NCBI GenBank assembly: GCA_910584055.1
Contig: CAJTZS010000070.1
Location: 1-16,206 of the forward strand
Origin: an uncultured Muribaculaceae bacterium
GTDB lineage: Bacteria > Bacteroidota > Bacteroidia > Bacteroidales > Muribaculaceae
Direction of reading: 5' to 3'
DNA length: 16,206 nucleotides
This document shows positions 15,947 through 16,206 of the stretch, in pieces. Under the pieces are notes generated by a model. It did no database searches. It worked only from the letters and a program-made list of their open reading frames with translations, and was not told the DNA's origin. Every line of letters starts with the position of its first letter. The first letter of the stretch is position 1. The translations under genes and the position numbers were made by a program.

Positions 15947-16045
15947 TAAAAATAGGACACATTGTCAATTAGTTACAGATTCAAGGACGTATGGATTGGA
16001 ATCTATCGTTTTCATGATAAAAGTTGCGTCCCGTTATGGATGTAG

Positions 16046-16077
16046 CAAAGGTAAACATTATATTTCGAATATACAAA
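16046..16077 (-). promoter_or_regulatory. egsA-transporter operon promoter (Bacteroides type)
   Basis: On the minus strand, TACCTTTG (16053-16046) fits the -7 consensus TAnnTTTG. TTTG (16077-16074) fits the -33 element with a 20-base spacer. Transcription should start near 16040, leaving an unusually long leader of about 135 bases before egsA. Confidence 0.75.
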
Positions 16078-16147
16078 CATCATCCAGACTTTTTCCTCAT
16101 AATGAAATCAAATTCAATTCCAACTATCTTATCGCGATTAAAATTTA

Positions 16148-16171
16148 AAACTCCCATTTATCGAACTGAAC
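16148..16171. repeat. Dispersed intergenic repeat, copy B
   Basis: Second copy of the 24-base repeat at 2819-2842, same orientation, 21 of 24 identical, with the core TCCCATTTATCG at 16152-16163. It lies upstream of the egsA promoter and just before a hairpin at 16178-16196. Nothing coding is visible around it. Confidence 0.6.
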
Positions 16172-16177
16172 ATTATT

Positions 16178-16196
16178 CCTCGCAGAGCTGCCGAGG
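16178..16196. repeat. Hairpin next to repeat copy B
   Basis: CCTCGCAG (16178-16185) pairs with CTGC-GAGG (16188-16196) with one bulged C and a two-base loop. No T tract follows; the sequence continues GCGCAAAGAA to the window edge. It may belong to a longer repeat that is cut off by the window. Confidence 0.4.
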
Positions 16197-16206
16197 GCGC
16201 AAAGAA

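Noticed and set aside
1..16206. Mobile element, prophage, tRNA or rRNA genes, toxin-antitoxin or defence genes
   Set aside because: No transposase, integrase, phage or nuclease motifs and no tRNA or rRNA sequence could be recognised on either strand. The coding content is core metabolism and cell-shape genes plus a transporter.

Overview
The window looks like core chromosome of a Bacteroidota bacterium, most likely order Bacteroidales and possibly a Muribaculaceae-like gut lineage. The evidence is the gene content and order (clpC, gyrA, a secreted TPR protein, then mreB-mreC-mreD-mrdA-rodA), the near absence of Shine-Dalgarno sequences, and promoters of the Bacteroides type (-7 TAnnTTTG with a -33 TTTG about 19-21 bases upstream). 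The family-level placement is a guess; no marker RNA is present.

Layout. (1) clpC lies on the minus strand at 22-2589. A 657-base gap to gyrA (2590-3246) holds the divergent promoters, a pair of inverted REP-like palindromes, one copy of a 24-base dispersed repeat and a short 12-base tandem duplication. (2) gyrA (3247-5754) and a secreted TPR protein (5789-7000) run on the plus strand and end in a strong intrinsic terminator. (3) A tightly packed plus-strand cell-shape operon follows, mreB-mreC-mreD-mrdA-rodA (7177-12868). Its last three genes overlap and two of them start with GTG. (4) A convergent minus-strand pair follows: a glycerol-1-phosphate dehydrogenase (14556-15905), transcribed first from a good promoter near 16046-16077, then an organophosphate:phosphate antiporter of the GlpT/UhpT type (13027-14526). 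(5) The right end (15906-16206) is non-coding. It carries that promoter, its leader, a second copy of the dispersed repeat and a hairpin.

Functionally the window joins proteolysis (ClpC unfoldase with ClpP), DNA supercoiling (GyrA), lateral-wall peptidoglycan synthesis (MreB/C/D scaffold, PBP2 transpeptidase, RodA glycosyltransferase) and glycerol-phosphate metabolism. I see no prophage, transposase, CRISPR array, toxin-antitoxin pair or other accessory cassette, and no clear undescribed system. The observations most worth checking are the G1P dehydrogenase/OPA transporter pair (a possible route for using or making the archaeal-type glycerol phosphate enantiomer), the REP pair with a covarying base pair, the dispersed intergenic repeat, the enlarged RodA, and unusual residues in the GyrA quinolone region and in MreB.
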